A DNA stretch of 64,000 bases. Source: JACDAN01 sp963842235 (lineage in GTDB: Bacteria; Actinomycetota; Thermoleophilia; Gaiellales; Gaiellaceae). This document shows, piece after piece, positions 43,589-52,008 of this stretch. The stretch covers positions 124,001 to 188,000 of the forward strand of contig CAWJFT010000001.1 in the NCBI GenBank assembly GCA_963842235.1, read 5' to 3'. Below the pieces are notes generated by a model. That model saw only the letters and a program-made list of their open reading frames with translations. It did no database searches and was not told the DNA's origin. The position numbers and the translations under genes are program-made. Every line of letters starts with the position of its first letter. Position 1 is the first letter of the stretch.

Positions 43589-45169
43589 GTGGCCGCGACC
43601 GAGGACAGCCGCGAAACCGACTCCGAGATCGAGGTCAAGCCGGTCTACACCGAGGAGGACGTCGAAGGGCTCCAGCTCGAGCTCCCCGGCGAGTATCCGT
43701 TCACCCGCGGCCCCTACAAGGACATGTACCGCGGGCGGCCGTGGACGATCCGGCAGTACGCCGGCTTCGGTTCGGCGACCGAGACGAACGAGCGCTTCCG
43801 CTATCTCCTGGCGCGGGGGCAGACCGGCATTTCCGTCGCCTTCGACCTGCCGACGCAGCTCGGTTATGACTCCGACGATCCCCGGGCGGAAGGTGAGGTG
43901 GGGCGGGCCGGTGTCGCGATCGACTCGATCGCCGACATGGAGCTGCTCTTCGACAGCATCCCGTTGAACGAGGTCTCGACCTCGATGACGATCAACGCGC
44001 CGGCGGCGTTGCTCCTCCTTCTCTACGAGCTCGTCGCCGAGACACAGGGAGTGCCCCGCGCGGAGTTGCGCGGCACGGTCCAGAACGACGTCCTCAAGGA
44101 GTACTGCGCGCGCGGGAACTACATCTTCCCGCCCCGCCCGACGATGCGGATCACCACCGACGTCTTTGCGTACTGCCATGAGCGGCTCCCGCGGTTCAAC
44201 ATGATCTCGATCTCCGGCTACCACATCCGCGAGGCCGGCGCGACCGCCGTCCAGGAGCTGGCCTTCACGCTCGCGAACGGGATTGCCTACGCCGAGGCGG
44301 CCGTCGCGGCCGGTCTCTCGCCCGACGAGTTCGGCGAACGCCTCTCCTTTTTCTTCAACGCCCACAACCACTTCTTCCAGGAGATCGCGAAGTTCCGCGC
44401 GGCGCGGAGGCTTTGGGCGCGGATCATGCGCGAACGCTTTGGCGCCACGAACCCGGGTGCCCAGGCACTGCGCTTCCACGCCCAGACCGGCGGCTCGACG
44501 CTGACCGCGCAGCAGCCGGAGAACAACATCGTCCGCGTCGCGATCCAGGCGCTCTCGGCGGTCGGGGGCGGCGCGCAGTCGATCCACACGAACGCCTTCG
44601 ACGAGGCGCTCGCGCTTCCGACGGAGCGCTCGGCCAAGATCGCGCTCCGCACGCAGCAGATCCTGGCCCACGAGGCCGGAGGAACCGACACTGCCGATCC
44701 CTTCGGCGGCTCCTACTTCATCGAGGCGCTGACGGAGGAGCTCGAGAACCGTGCGTGGGAGCTCATCGAGCGGATCGACGAGCTCGGCGGCGCGGTCGAG
44801 GCAATCGAGCAGGGATTCGTCCAGCGCGAGATCGAGGACGCCGCCTTCCGGTACCAGGGAAGCGTCGAGAGCGGCGAGCGCGTGATCGTCGGCGTCAACC
44901 GCTACCAGGAGCACGAGGAGGAGCCGATCGAGCTCCACGAGCTCGACCCCGAGGCCGAGAAGCGCCAGCTGGAGCGGACCGCACGCGTCCGGGCCGAGCG
45001 GGACGCCGGCGCGGCGGAGGCGGCGCTCGAGGAGGTTCGCCGCGTCGCCCGCGGCGACGAGAACCTCCTTCCGCCGATGCGAGAGGCGCTTCGCGTTCGG
45101 TGCACCGTCGGCGAGATCTGCAACGTGCTGCGCGACGAGTTCGGAACGTTCGACGCGCAGCACGCCTAG
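43589..45169 (+). CDS. Methylmalonyl-CoA mutase family, large subunit without B12 domain
   Basis: The B12 enzyme interconverts methylmalonyl-CoA and succinyl-CoA. The 526-residue protein is the TIM-barrel substrate domain only: RPWTIRQYAGFGSATETNER, SVAFDLPTQLGYDSDDP, ISISGYHIREAGATAVQELA, LRFHAQTGGSTLTAQQPENN and QSIHTNAFDEALALPTE. The Tyr in RQYAGF and Arg in LRFHAQT are the pair that distinguishes methylmalonyl-CoA from isobutyryl-CoA mutases, so the first is favoured. The separate B12-binding subunit must be elsewhere. It starts with GTG at 43589 and lies six bases before the cyclase gene. Confidence 0.92.
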   Translation: MAATEDSRETDSEIEVKPVYTEEDVEGLQLELPGEYPFTRGPYKDMYRGRPWTIRQYAGFGSATETNERFRYLLARGQTGISVAFDLPTQLGYDSDDPRAEGEVGRAGVAIDSIADMELLFDSIPLNEVSTSMTINAPAALLLLLYELVAETQGVPRAELRGTVQNDVLKEYCARGNYIFPPRPTMRITTDVFAYCHERLPRFNMISISGYHIREAGATAVQELAFTLANGIAYAEAAVAAGLSPDEFGERLSFFFNAHNHFFQEIAKFRAARRLWARIMRERFGATNPGAQALRFHAQTGGSTLTAQQPENNIVRVAIQALSAVGGGAQSIHTNAFDEALALPTERSAKIALRTQQILAHEAGGTDTADPFGGSYFIEALTEELENRAWELIERIDELGGAVEAIEQGFVQREIEDAAFRYQGSVESGERVIVGVNRYQEHEEEPIELHELDPEAEKRQLERTARVRAERDAGAAEAALEEVRRVARGDENLLPPMREALRVRCTVGEICNVLRDEFGTFDAQHA

Positions 45170-45175
45170 CGGGCG

Positions 45176-46363
45176 GTGGCCAAGCTCTCAGCGCAGGAGG
45201 TGGCCGACCTCGTCCCGTGCTCGCTCGAGGAGGTGCGGAGGCTGGAGGAGCTTGGCCTTCTGGAGCAGGAGGATGGTCTCCACCCGTCGTCCGATGTTCA
45301 CGTCGTGCGCCTCATGGCCGCGTTCGAGCAGGCCGGGATCTCGCTCGAGGACGTCGCCCGGGGCGTCAAGACGGGCGACCTCCAATTCCCTATGGGCCTC
45401 TTCATGCCCGAGCCGGTGGGGCAGCCGGAAACCTACGAGCGGCTCGCCGCCAGTCTCGGCCGAGAGCCCGAGCTCGTTCGCCGCCTCAGCAGGGAAATTG
45501 GCTTGCCGCCGCCCGCCGACGATCGCCTTCGCGCCGAAGACGCGGAGCACCTCGCGCTGATCCTGACGACGCTTGACCTCGCTGACGACGAAGAGCTGTC
45601 CCGCTTCGCGCGGCTGTACGGCGGCAGCATCCAGCGGCTCGTCACCTCGGGGCTTCAGTTCTTCGACCGGGCGGTCCGCCAGCGTGTCGCGATGTTTGAC
45701 GTCTCCGACGCGGAAAAGGACGCCCTCACCTATGAGAGGGCCGGGAGTTACACGGTGCTCGTCCAGGGCCTGGTCTCCTGGCTCCAGCGCCGGCACCGAG
45801 AGCGCGCCGTCCTCGAGTATCTGGTCGGCGTCGCGGAAGACTCGATGGAGGAGCGAGGGATCAGTCCACGCCCGCCGAAACAGCCTCCCGCGATCGCCTT
45901 CCTCGATCTCACCGGCTACACGCGGCTCGCCGAAGAGCGAGGCGACGAAGCCGCGGCCGACGTTGCGTCCGATCTGGCCACCGTCGTCCGGGACACCGCA
46001 ACGACGCACGGCGGACGGCCGGTCAAATGGCTCGGCGACGGGGTCATGTTCCACTTCGACGACCCTGCGGGAGCGATCCGCAGCGGCATCGAGCTCGTCG
46101 AGAACACCGAGCGGGCGACGTCGATGCCGGCCCGGATCGGGATCAATGCCGGAACGGTCATCGTCCAGGAGGGCGACTACTTCGGTCGGACGGTGAACGT
46201 CGCCGCCCGGATCGCGGACTACGCCCGTCCGCACGAGGTGCTCGTGAGCGACGAGGCAAAGCGGAGCGCCGCCATTGCCGATGTCGACTTCGAGCTCGTC
46301 GGCGACGTCCCGCTCAAGGGCGTCGCGAAAGCCGTGCGGCTCCATCGGGCAGTGCGCTCCTAA
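45176..46363 (+). CDS. Class III adenylate/guanylate cyclase with N-terminal helical domain
   Basis: A 395-residue cytosolic protein. The N-terminal half is helical and starts like a MerR-type winged helix (SAQEVADLVPCSLEEVRRLE). The C-terminal cyclase domain, from about residue 238, has IAFLDLTGYTRLAEE (first metal Asp), KWLGDGVMFHF (second metal Asp) and FGRTVNVAARIADYARPHEV (transition-state Asn/Arg region). All catalytic elements are present, so it is probably active, making cAMP. The start is GTG at 45176. It may share a transcript with the mutase before it and the glycosyltransferase after it. Confidence 0.9.
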   Translation: MAKLSAQEVADLVPCSLEEVRRLEELGLLEQEDGLHPSSDVHVVRLMAAFEQAGISLEDVARGVKTGDLQFPMGLFMPEPVGQPETYERLAASLGREPELVRRLSREIGLPPPADDRLRAEDAEHLALILTTLDLADDEELSRFARLYGGSIQRLVTSGLQFFDRAVRQRVAMFDVSDAEKDALTYERAGSYTVLVQGLVSWLQRRHRERAVLEYLVGVAEDSMEERGISPRPPKQPPAIAFLDLTGYTRLAEERGDEAAADVASDLATVVRDTATTHGGRPVKWLGDGVMFHFDDPAGAIRSGIELVENTERATSMPARIGINAGTVIVQEGDYFGRTVNVAARIADYARPHEVLVSDEAKRSAAIADVDFELVGDVPLKGVAKAVRLHRAVRS

Positions 46364-46367
46364 CTCC

Positions 46368-47383
46368 GTGCGCATCCTCCTCGTCTCGCAGATGTATCCG
46401 GGGCCGGACGATCCGGATCTCGGCGTGTTCGTCCAGCAGCTCGAGGAAGAGCTGCGGCGGCGCGGTCACGAGCTCGAGCGGGCCGTCCTCGACCGCCGCG
46501 CGGGCGGAAAGCGTCGCTACGCCGAGCTCGTGCGGCGCACTGCGTCGGCCGCGCGACGCTTTCGTCCGGACGTCGTCTACGCCCACTTCCTCGTGCCGAC
46601 AGGGCTCGTGGCGGCGCTGTCGAGCCGTGCGCCGCTCGTCGTCACCGCACACGGCCGCGACGTTCGCAACATCGGCGCGTTCCCGGGAATCCGTCCCGCG
46701 ACACGCTTCGTTGTCCGGCGAGCGGCTGCCGTCGTCGCCGTTTCCGACTACCTGCGGGCGCGAGCTCGAGACGAAGGTGCCGGAGGCCCGCGGAAAAGTG
46801 GAGGTCGTGGACTGCGGCGTCGATCTCGAGCGCTTTCGCGTCGAGCCCGCGCCCGAGGGCCCGACCGCGTTCCTCTGCGTCGGCTCGCTGACCGAGCGCA
46901 AGAACGTCGTCCGCCTGGCCGAAGCCTTCGGGCGGTTGGGCGAGGGAACGCTGACGTTCGTGGGCGACGGCCCGCTGCGCGCGCGACCTCGAAGGCCGGC
47001 CCGGAGTCACCGTCGTCGGGAAGGTGCCGCACGAGGAGGTGCCGGCCTGGATCGCCCGGTCACATGTCGTCTGCCAGCCCAGCCTGATCGAGCCCTTCGG
47101 GCTCTCCCTGCTCGAGGCGATGGCGTGCGGACGCTCTGTCGTCGCGACGCGAATCGGCGGGCCGCCTGAATTCGTCACGCCGGAGGCCGGCGTACTCGTC
47201 GACCCAACGGACGTCAACGACCTCGCGCGTGGACTTGCGGAGGCCGCGAAGCTCCCCTGCCCGAACCCTGCGGCGCGGGCCGCGGCAGAAGAACACGACC
47301 TCAGGCGCCAGGCGGAGCGGGTGGAGGAGATTCTCCTGCGAGCCGCTCGAGGTCGGCGAGACGACGCTCGACCAGCGGCCTGA
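46368..47383 (+). CDS. Glycosyltransferase family 4 protein, two frameshifts
   Basis: A GT-B glycosyltransferase of about 338 residues in three reading frames. The N-terminal acceptor domain (VRILLVSQMYPGPDDPDLGV to VVAVSDYLRAR) is followed near 46775 by one extra base. The centre (VPEARGKVEVVDCGVDLERF, FLCVGSLTERKNVVRLAEAF) is followed near 46990 by a second extra base. The C-terminus (VPHEEVPAWIARSHVVCQPS, EPFGLSLLEAMACGRSVVAT) has the EPFGL nucleotide-sugar-binding Glu. The net shift is two bases, matching two insertions. It starts with GTG at 46368. The substrate is unknown. Confidence 0.85.
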
Positions 47384-47522
47384 CAGTGTCCTCCAGGCCG
47401 GCCGTTCGCGCCACCTCGAGCGCCTGCTCGTACGACGCACGGACCTTCTCGGGCGCCACGCCCTGCTTCAGCCGGTTGTCGCCGGTCACGAGCAGTTTCT
47501 GAATTCGTTCGCGCGCTTCCAC
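47301..47522 (-). CDS. Small hypothetical helical protein
   Basis: A 73-residue, strongly helical protein (EARERIQKLLVTGDNRLKQG, then KVRASYEQALEVARTAGL) resembling a single TPR-like helical pair. It ends in a Pro-rich tail (ESPPPAPPGA). The start is a GTG at 47522. It is convergent with the glycosyltransferase and overlaps its last 83 bases, so one of the two ends may be misread. I do not recognise it. Its promoter would lie in the AT-richer gap 47523-47614, shared with the REC gene. Confidence 0.5.
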   Translation of the reverse strand: MEARERIQKLLVTGDNRLKQGVAPEKVRASYEQALEVARTAGLEDTVRPLVERRLADLERLAGESPPPAPPGA

Positions 47523-47614
47523 TTATCCTGTCAAAGCTTGCGTTAAATCAGTCAGAATGCATGATGAATCCGATGAATTCTTGCGCCTGCCCCGCCGCCG
47601 TTCCTCTCACCCGT

Positions 47615-47977
47615 ATGATCCGCGTGCTGATCGTCGACGACGAGCGTCCGTTCCTGGAGATGGTCCAGGCAATGCTCGGCTCCGAGGCCGACATCGAGAT
47701 CGTCGCGACCGCGTCCGACGGGAAAGACGCCGTCCGGCTTGCCGACAAGCTCGTCCCTGACGTAATCGTCATGGACATCAGCATGCCGGTCATGAACGGC
47801 ATCGACGCGACGCGCGAAATCAGGGGCGCCGACTCGGAGACTCGCATCCTCATCCTGACCGGCGGTGCGAACTCGGTCGAGATCGACGAGGCCAGACTTG
47901 CGGGTGCGGACGTGTTGCTGACCAAAGACCGAATCGAAGAGCTCGCGGGCGAGATCCTCCACCTGGGCTGCCGCTGA
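47615..47977 (+). CDS. Response-regulator receiver-only protein
   Basis: A 120-residue REC domain: VLIVDDERPFLEM with the acidic pair near residues 9-10, phospho-acceptor in VIVMDISMPVMNG near 54, Thr in ILILTGGAN, and Lys in LLTKDRIEE. No helix-turn-helix follows, although many proteins with this REC type have a LuxR-type output. An open frame reaches back to 47561 but ATG 47615 starts precisely at the domain. No kinase gene is adjacent. Confidence 0.85.
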   Translation: MIRVLIVDDERPFLEMVQAMLGSEADIEIVATASDGKDAVRLADKLVPDVIVMDISMPVMNGIDATREIRGADSETRILILTGGANSVEIDEARLAGADVLLTKDRIEELAGEILHLGCR

Positions 47978-47999
47978 GCATTGCTACCCTGGGCGGCCC

Positions 48000-48224
48000 A
48001 TGCTGCTCGGGATCATGGTCTTCTTCCACTTCATCGTCTCGCTGGCGTTGATCACGCTCGTCCTGATGCACTCCGGACGCGAGGCGGGGCTCGGTGGGAT
48101 GGGGTTCGTCCCGGCCTCCCAGGGCGGTACGCACATCGTCGAGCGGAACCTGACGCGGCTCACGATCGTTGTCGCGACGATCTTCGGCGCGAACACGGTC
48201 ATCCTGTTCCGGCTCCTCCAGTAG
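48000..48224 (+). CDS. secG: Protein translocase subunit SecG
   Basis: SecG assists the SecYE channel during protein export. The 74-residue protein has two TM segments (about 3-22 and 53-71) around the conserved cytosolic loop HSGREAGLGGMGFVPASQGG. The start is the ATG at 48000; no strong ribosome site is seen. It is followed by tRNA-Leu, a neighbour often seen near secG. Confidence 0.93.
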   Translation: MLLGIMVFFHFIVSLALITLVLMHSGREAGLGGMGFVPASQGGTHIVERNLTRLTIVVATIFGANTVILFRLLQ

Positions 48225-48258
48225 AGCCTCTTTAAACCGCCGCTACACTGGACCGCGC

Positions 48259-48344
<86 letters not shown>

Positions 48345-48345
48345 T

Positions 48346-48367
48346 AGGGCCCCAAAGGGGCCTTCTT
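48346..48367 (+). terminator. Rho-independent terminator after tRNA-Leu
   Basis: GGCCCC-AAA-GGGGCC stem with flanking A-T and G-T pairs, followed by TTCTTC. Confidence 0.75.
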
Positions 48368-48401
48368 CATTTGACGCCGTCCGGTGCCCCCGCTACCGTG
48401 A

Positions 48402-48416
48402 TCGAACACATGTTCG
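48402..48416 (+). promoter_or_regulatory. SOS box (LexA operator) upstream of lexA
   Basis: TCGAACACATGTTCG matches the Gram-positive/actinobacterial SOS box (TCGAAC-N4-GTTCGA) at all but one outer position. It ends 15 bases before the lexA ATG, so LexA probably represses its own gene. Confidence 0.9.
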
Positions 48417-48430
48417 CGGAAGGAGGCCAG

Positions 48431-49054
48431 ATGGTGACCGAGCGGCAGCGTGCGATCCTGGACTACCTGAGGGCATTCGTCGACGAGCACGGCTACCCAC
48501 CGACGGTGCGTGAGATCGGCGAGGCCGTCGGGCTCCGGTCGCCCTCGACCGTCCACGCTCACCTCGCGCAGCTCGAGCGGGCCGGCTTCCTCCGCCGCGA
48601 CCCGACGAAGCCGCGCGCGATCGAGCTGACCGATCGGAGGCGCGAGGCCGATGCTCCGCCGGACGTCCACCGGCTTCCGCTCGTCGGCGAGATCGCAGCC
48701 GGCGGCCCCTTGCTCGCCGAGCAGAACATCGAGGACTACCTCGCCGTTCCCGAGCCACTCTCCGCCGGTGGTGAAGAGTTCGTGCTGCGCGTCAAGGGCG
48801 ACTCGATGGTCGACGCCGGCATCCTCGACGGCGACTTCGTCGTGGTTCAGCGCCGGCAGGACGCCGAGAACGGCCAGATCGTCGTCGCGCTCCCCGGCGA
48901 CGACGAAACGGCCGACGAGGCCACGGTGAAACGCTTCTTCCGCGAGGACGGGCGGATCCGGCTCCAGCCCGAAAACGAAGCGCTCGAGCCGATCTACGCA
49001 AACCACGTCCAGGTCCTCGGCAAGGTGATCGGAGTCTTCCGACAGGTGCGATGA
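48431..49054 (+). CDS. lexA: LexA repressor
   Basis: LexA represses the SOS regulon and cuts itself when RecA filaments form. The 207-residue protein has an N-terminal winged helix (TERQRAILDYLRAFVDEHGY, TVREIGEAVGLRSPSTVHAH) and a peptidase domain. The cleavage site is Ala90-Gly91 (VGEIAAGG). The catalytic Ser125 is in VKGDSMVDAG and Lys167 in EATVKRFF. The open frame extends upstream over tRNA-Leu; the ATG at 48431, behind AGGAGG, is the start. The SOS box lies upstream. It overlaps the next gene by 4 bases. Confidence 0.96.
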   Translation: MVTERQRAILDYLRAFVDEHGYPPTVREIGEAVGLRSPSTVHAHLAQLERAGFLRRDPTKPRAIELTDRRREADAPPDVHRLPLVGEIAAGGPLLAEQNIEDYLAVPEPLSAGGEEFVLRVKGDSMVDAGILDGDFVVVQRRQDAENGQIVVALPGDDETADEATVKRFFREDGRIRLQPENEALEPIYANHVQVLGKVIGVFRQVR

Positions 49055-49245
49055 GCGAGGTCAAGGCCCTCAACCGGACGCTCGACCAGGAGCTCCTGGC
49101 GCTGATGCGAGGCGTGAGCATGGAATGCCTCATTTGCGGGGAGTTCGTGCTCTCGCGGCACGGCGAGATCGAGTGTCCCGAGTGCGGTTTCGCGCTTCGC
49201 GACGCCGGAAGAGCCGGGCTACAATTGGGTTTGCAGGCCGGGTGA
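49051..49245 (+). CDS. Small zinc-ribbon protein overlapping lexA and rnpB
   Basis: A 64-residue protein with a helical N-terminus (LDQELLALMRGV) and a zinc ribbon with two CxxC pairs (CLICGEFV and CPECGFAL). Its ATG overlaps the lexA stop (ATGA), so it is translationally coupled and presumably SOS-regulated. Its last codons and stop lie inside the 5' end of the RNase P RNA gene (about 14 bases). No family is recognised. Confidence 0.65.
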   Translation: MSEVKALNRTLDQELLALMRGVSMECLICGEFVLSRHGEIECPECGFALRDAGRAGLQLGLQAG

Positions 49246-49585
49246 CCGCGGGCCGGCGCAAGCCGGTCCGAGGAAAGTCCGGACACCGAAGGGCAGGACG
49301 CTGGGGAAATCCCAGGCGGCGAAAGCCGACGGAAAGTGGCACAGAAAGGAGACCGCCAGCGGCGAACGACTCTCCGGAGACGCCGGTGGTAAGGGTGAAA
49401 AGGTGGGGTAAGAGCCCACCAGCGCCGCGGTGACGCGGCGGCTTCCAAACCCCGTCCGGTGCAAGGCGAAGCAGGCTCCGTCGACGCGGCCCGCCGAGGA
49501 GCCGGGTGCGCTGCTCGAGCCGTCGGGCAACCGGCGGCCTAGAGAGATGGTCACCCCCGACAGAATCCGGCTTAGAGGTCTGCTA
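49231..49585 (+). ncRNA. rnpB: RNase P RNA (class A)
   Basis: The catalytic RNA that trims tRNA 5' ends. The universal elements are present in order: GAGGAAAGTCCGGAC (P4 5' side) near 49270, ACAGAAAGGAGACC near 49340, GTAAGAGCCCACCAGC near 49408, and the 3' P4/CCA-contact region ACAGAATCCGGCTTA near 49560. The outer P1 helix pairs GCAGGCC (49233) with GGTCTGC (49577), setting the ends to within a few bases. A strong terminator follows. Confidence 0.95.
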
Positions 49586-49588
49586 AGG

Positions 49589-49612
49589 AAACCCCTGCAA
49601 ATGCAGGGGTTT
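49589..49612 (+). terminator. Rho-independent terminator of rnpB
   Basis: A perfect 11-bp stem AAACCCCTGCA / TGCAGGGGTTT with an AA loop, followed by CTATTT. Confidence 0.9.
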
Positions 49613-49803
49613 CTATTTGGATATGCATCGCCGGTGCATCACGCGACTCGGGATCGGGCGTGACGTCGACGTCCGCAAGATTGTTCTCGGCCGCGCCCTC
49701 GACGTGGAGCGACCCCGCGTTCATGTGATCAACATCGCGATTCGTGGTTGCGCGCGACGCCGGGACCTTCGAGGTGGTTGCCCTGATACGTTCGATCCAC
49801 GCG

Positions 49804-50343
49804 ATGGCGAGGAAGCCGGTCGGTGTGAGCGAGCCCGAATTCCGCATCGAGCCGTGGGCCGAGAACGATCTCCCGCTCCTCGAGAAGCTTATGGGCGACC
49901 CGGCGATGACCGAGAATCTCGGCGGGCCAGAGAGCGCCGAGAAGATCGTCGAGCGCCAGAAGCGCTACGAGCGGTTGCCGGGCACTGGGAAGGGCTGGAT
50001 GTTCAAGATCGTCGATACCACGACGGGCGAGAGCGCCGGCTCGGTCGGCTACTGGGAGCGCGAGTCCAGCGAGGGCCAGGTGTACGAGACGGGCTGGATG
50101 GTGTTGCCTGCCTTCCAGGGACGCGTCGTCGCGACGAGCGCGACTTCACAGGTGATCGAGCGAGCGAAGGCGGAGAGGAAGCACCGGTTCCTCTATGCGT
50201 ATCCGTCGGTCGACAATGCGCCCTCGAACGCGATTTGCCGCAAGCTCGGCTTCACGTTGGTCGACGTGAGCGAGTACGAGTATCCGAAGGACAGCGGCAA
50301 GATCATGCGCTGCAACGACTGGCGTCTCGACCTGTTCGAGTAG
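49804..50343 (+). CDS. GNAT-family acetyltransferase
   Basis: A 179-residue protein of the RimJ/RimL-like GNAT type. It has EFRIEPWAENDLPLLEKLMG near the start, KIVDTTTGESAGSVGYWERE (beta 4) and ETGWMVLPAFQGRVVATSAT. In this last motif the usual Q/RxxGxG/A loop is only partly kept. YPSVDNAPSNAICRKLGFTL is the typical C-terminal motif. The substrate is unknown. The ATG at 49804 is chosen; a GTG at 49744 would add 20 residues unlike the family. No ribosome site is clear. Confidence 0.8.
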   Translation: MARKPVGVSEPEFRIEPWAENDLPLLEKLMGDPAMTENLGGPESAEKIVERQKRYERLPGTGKGWMFKIVDTTTGESAGSVGYWERESSEGQVYETGWMVLPAFQGRVVATSATSQVIERAKAERKHRFLYAYPSVDNAPSNAICRKLGFTLVDVSEYEYPKDSGKIMRCNDWRLDLFE

Positions 50344-50356
50344 GGAATCCCCTGGG

Positions 50357-50383
50357 AAGCGCCGTGGACTCAGCGCGGCGCTT
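50357..50383 (+). terminator. Hairpin after the GNAT gene
   Basis: AAGCGCCG and CGGCGCTT form an 8-bp stem with an 11-base loop, ending in TTTCGCTC. The remaining bases to 50496 show nothing else. Confidence 0.45.
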
Positions 50384-50496
50384 TCGCTCGTCGTCCGCAG
50401 CGAGCCAGGGTGATCGCCTCGGCCTCCTCGCATTCATCCGGAAGGGAGCACCCGATCAGTCGATCGAGGCGACTATGAGTGAACGCCCTCGGGCGC

Positions 50497-51903
50497 TCAG
50501 GGCTCGATGTTCTGGTTGAGCCTGAAGAAGTTGGTCGGGTCGTAGACGCGCTTGAGCTCGACCAGCCGCTCGTAGTTTCGCACGCCATAGGCCTGGCGCA
50601 CCCGGTTGCCGCCCTCTTCGCCGAGGAAGTTCAGGTACACGCGCCCCCCGGCGTGCGGTTGCATCGCGTCGAAGAAGTCGCGAGCCCAGGCGATGTGACG
50701 TTCTGCGTCCGGATCCTCCTCGGTCCAGACCGCGTTGATGTTGACGTTGTGGGCGGCGTCGCGCTGGCTGAAGGCGGTCTCGTCCTCTCCAACGCGGGCG
50801 AGCGCCCCGCCGAGCTGGAAGACGATGCAGTAGGACTTGGGCGAGGTGGGCGCTGGTGCGTGCTCGACGAGCGTGTCGATCGCATCATCGGTAAGCGGCG
50901 GCAGCTCGACGGACTTCCAGTAGCGATGCCAGCCGTGCGGCACCAAGGGGTCGAACATCGACTGCAGGGCCGTGTAGGGCTTCGGCTCGAGCAGGTCGAC
51001 GATCGGGCGGCCGAACTGCTTGAGCGGGCGCACGACCTCGGCGCCCTTGTCCGGAGATCCCGCGTAACAGGCGCCCACCATCACGATCGGCTTGCCGTGC
51101 ACCTCTTCCGGCAGGAACGGGAGTGGCGGCGCCACCGACAGCTCGAAGATCGTTGACAGCTCGTCCGGGGCCGCGACGATGAACTCGCGGTAGAAGCGCA
51201 GGACCTCCCGTGCGTCCTCTAGGGGGTGGAAGACTGGTCCCGCGAGGACGGTCGGGCCGACGGGATGCAGTCGGTACTCGAACGAGGTGATGATGCCGAG
51301 ATTCCCGCCGCCACCGCGGATCGCCCAGAAGAGATCGGGGTTTTCCTCCTTGCTTGCGGTGACGATCTCACCCTGCGCGGTCACCACGTCCGCGGAGAGG
51401 AGGTTGTCGACCGTGGCGCCGTGCTTTCGCATCAGCCAGCCGATCCCGCCGCCGAGCGTCAGGCCCGCGATCCCCGTGTGAGTGACGATCCCGCCGACCG
51501 TCGCCAGCCCGAAGAGCTGCGTCTCACGGTCGAGCTCCCCCCACAGCACGCCGGCCTCCGCCCTGGCCGTCCGCGCCACCGGATCGACCCTGATCCCCTT
51601 CATCGGCGAGAGGTCGATCACGAGCCCGCCGTCACAGAGCGCGTGGCCGCCGACGCCGTGGCCGCCGGAGCGCACCGCCACCAGCAGGTGTCGCTCGCGG
51701 GCGAAGCGAACCGCGGCGACGACGTCGGCGACTCCCGTGCAACGGGCGATGCAGGCGGGGCGGCGGTCGATCGCTCCGTTCCAGATCGTACGCGCGGCGT
51801 CGTAGCCCGGGTCGGCGGGCAAGATCACCGGGCCGCGAATGCTGGCGCGCAGGCGCTCGACCTCGATCGTCGGTGCCTCCGATATCGGCGTCCGGGTAGC
51901 CAT
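50497..51903 (-). CDS. FAD-linked oxidoreductase, berberine-bridge type
   Basis: A 468-residue flavoprotein. The FAD_binding_4 domain (about residues 45-210) has RSGGHGVGGHALCDGGLVID, whose first His is the usual covalent FAD site, and GLTLGGGIGWLMRKHG. There is no Cys at the second covalent position. The C-terminal BBE domain ends in YDPTNFFRLNQNIEP. Family members oxidise sugars, alkaloids and phenols; the substrate here is unknown. The gene diverges from the HxlR regulator across a 105-base region with a clear palindrome, so it is probably that regulator's target. Confidence 0.9.
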   Translation of the reverse strand: MATRTPISEAPTIEVERLRASIRGPVILPADPGYDAARTIWNGAIDRRPACIARCTGVADVVAAVRFARERHLLVAVRSGGHGVGGHALCDGGLVIDLSPMKGIRVDPVARTARAEAGVLWGELDRETQLFGLATVGGIVTHTGIAGLTLGGGIGWLMRKHGATVDNLLSADVVTAQGEIVTASKEENPDLFWAIRGGGGNLGIITSFEYRLHPVGPTVLAGPVFHPLEDAREVLRFYREFIVAAPDELSTIFELSVAPPLPFLPEEVHGKPIVMVGACYAGSPDKGAEVVRPLKQFGRPIVDLLEPKPYTALQSMFDPLVPHGWHRYWKSVELPPLTDDAIDTLVEHAPAPTSPKSYCIVFQLGGALARVGEDETAFSQRDAAHNVNINAVWTEEDPDAERHIAWARDFFDAMQPHAGGRVYLNFLGEEGGNRVRQAYGVRNYERLVELKRVYDPTNFFRLNQNIEP

Positions 51904-51947
51904 GCGAGCAACGTAGGCTTGCCGGCCCGGGGGCAGCTAGTTCTACT

Positions 51948-51967
51948 TTCGAACCAACCGGTTCGAA
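51948..51967. promoter_or_regulatory. Palindromic operator candidate between the flavoprotein and HxlR gene
   Basis: TTCGAACC-AACC-GGTTCGAA is a perfect 8-bp inverted repeat with a four-base spacer. It lies 45 bases before the flavoprotein start and 41 before the HxlR-type gene. HxlR regulators bind such dyads as dimers. An SOS box is unlikely, because GAAC and GTTC are six, not four, bases apart. Confidence 0.65.
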
Positions 51968-52008
51968 TAGCAGACCTGCACCCGATCCGCGGCTAGCATG
52001 GTGGCGCG

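Noticed and set aside
43370..45163. 597-residue minus-strand open frame over the mutase gene
   Set aside because: It is antisense to a clearly functional methylmalonyl-CoA mutase gene and has no recognisable domain.
46368..47383. Three separate small genes in place of one glycosyltransferase
   Set aside because: The pieces together form one ordinary GT-B protein in order and without gaps; two one-base insertions explain the split.
51948..51967. SOS box
   Set aside because: GAAC and GTTC are separated by six bases, not four, so LexA is not expected to bind; an HxlR operator fits better.
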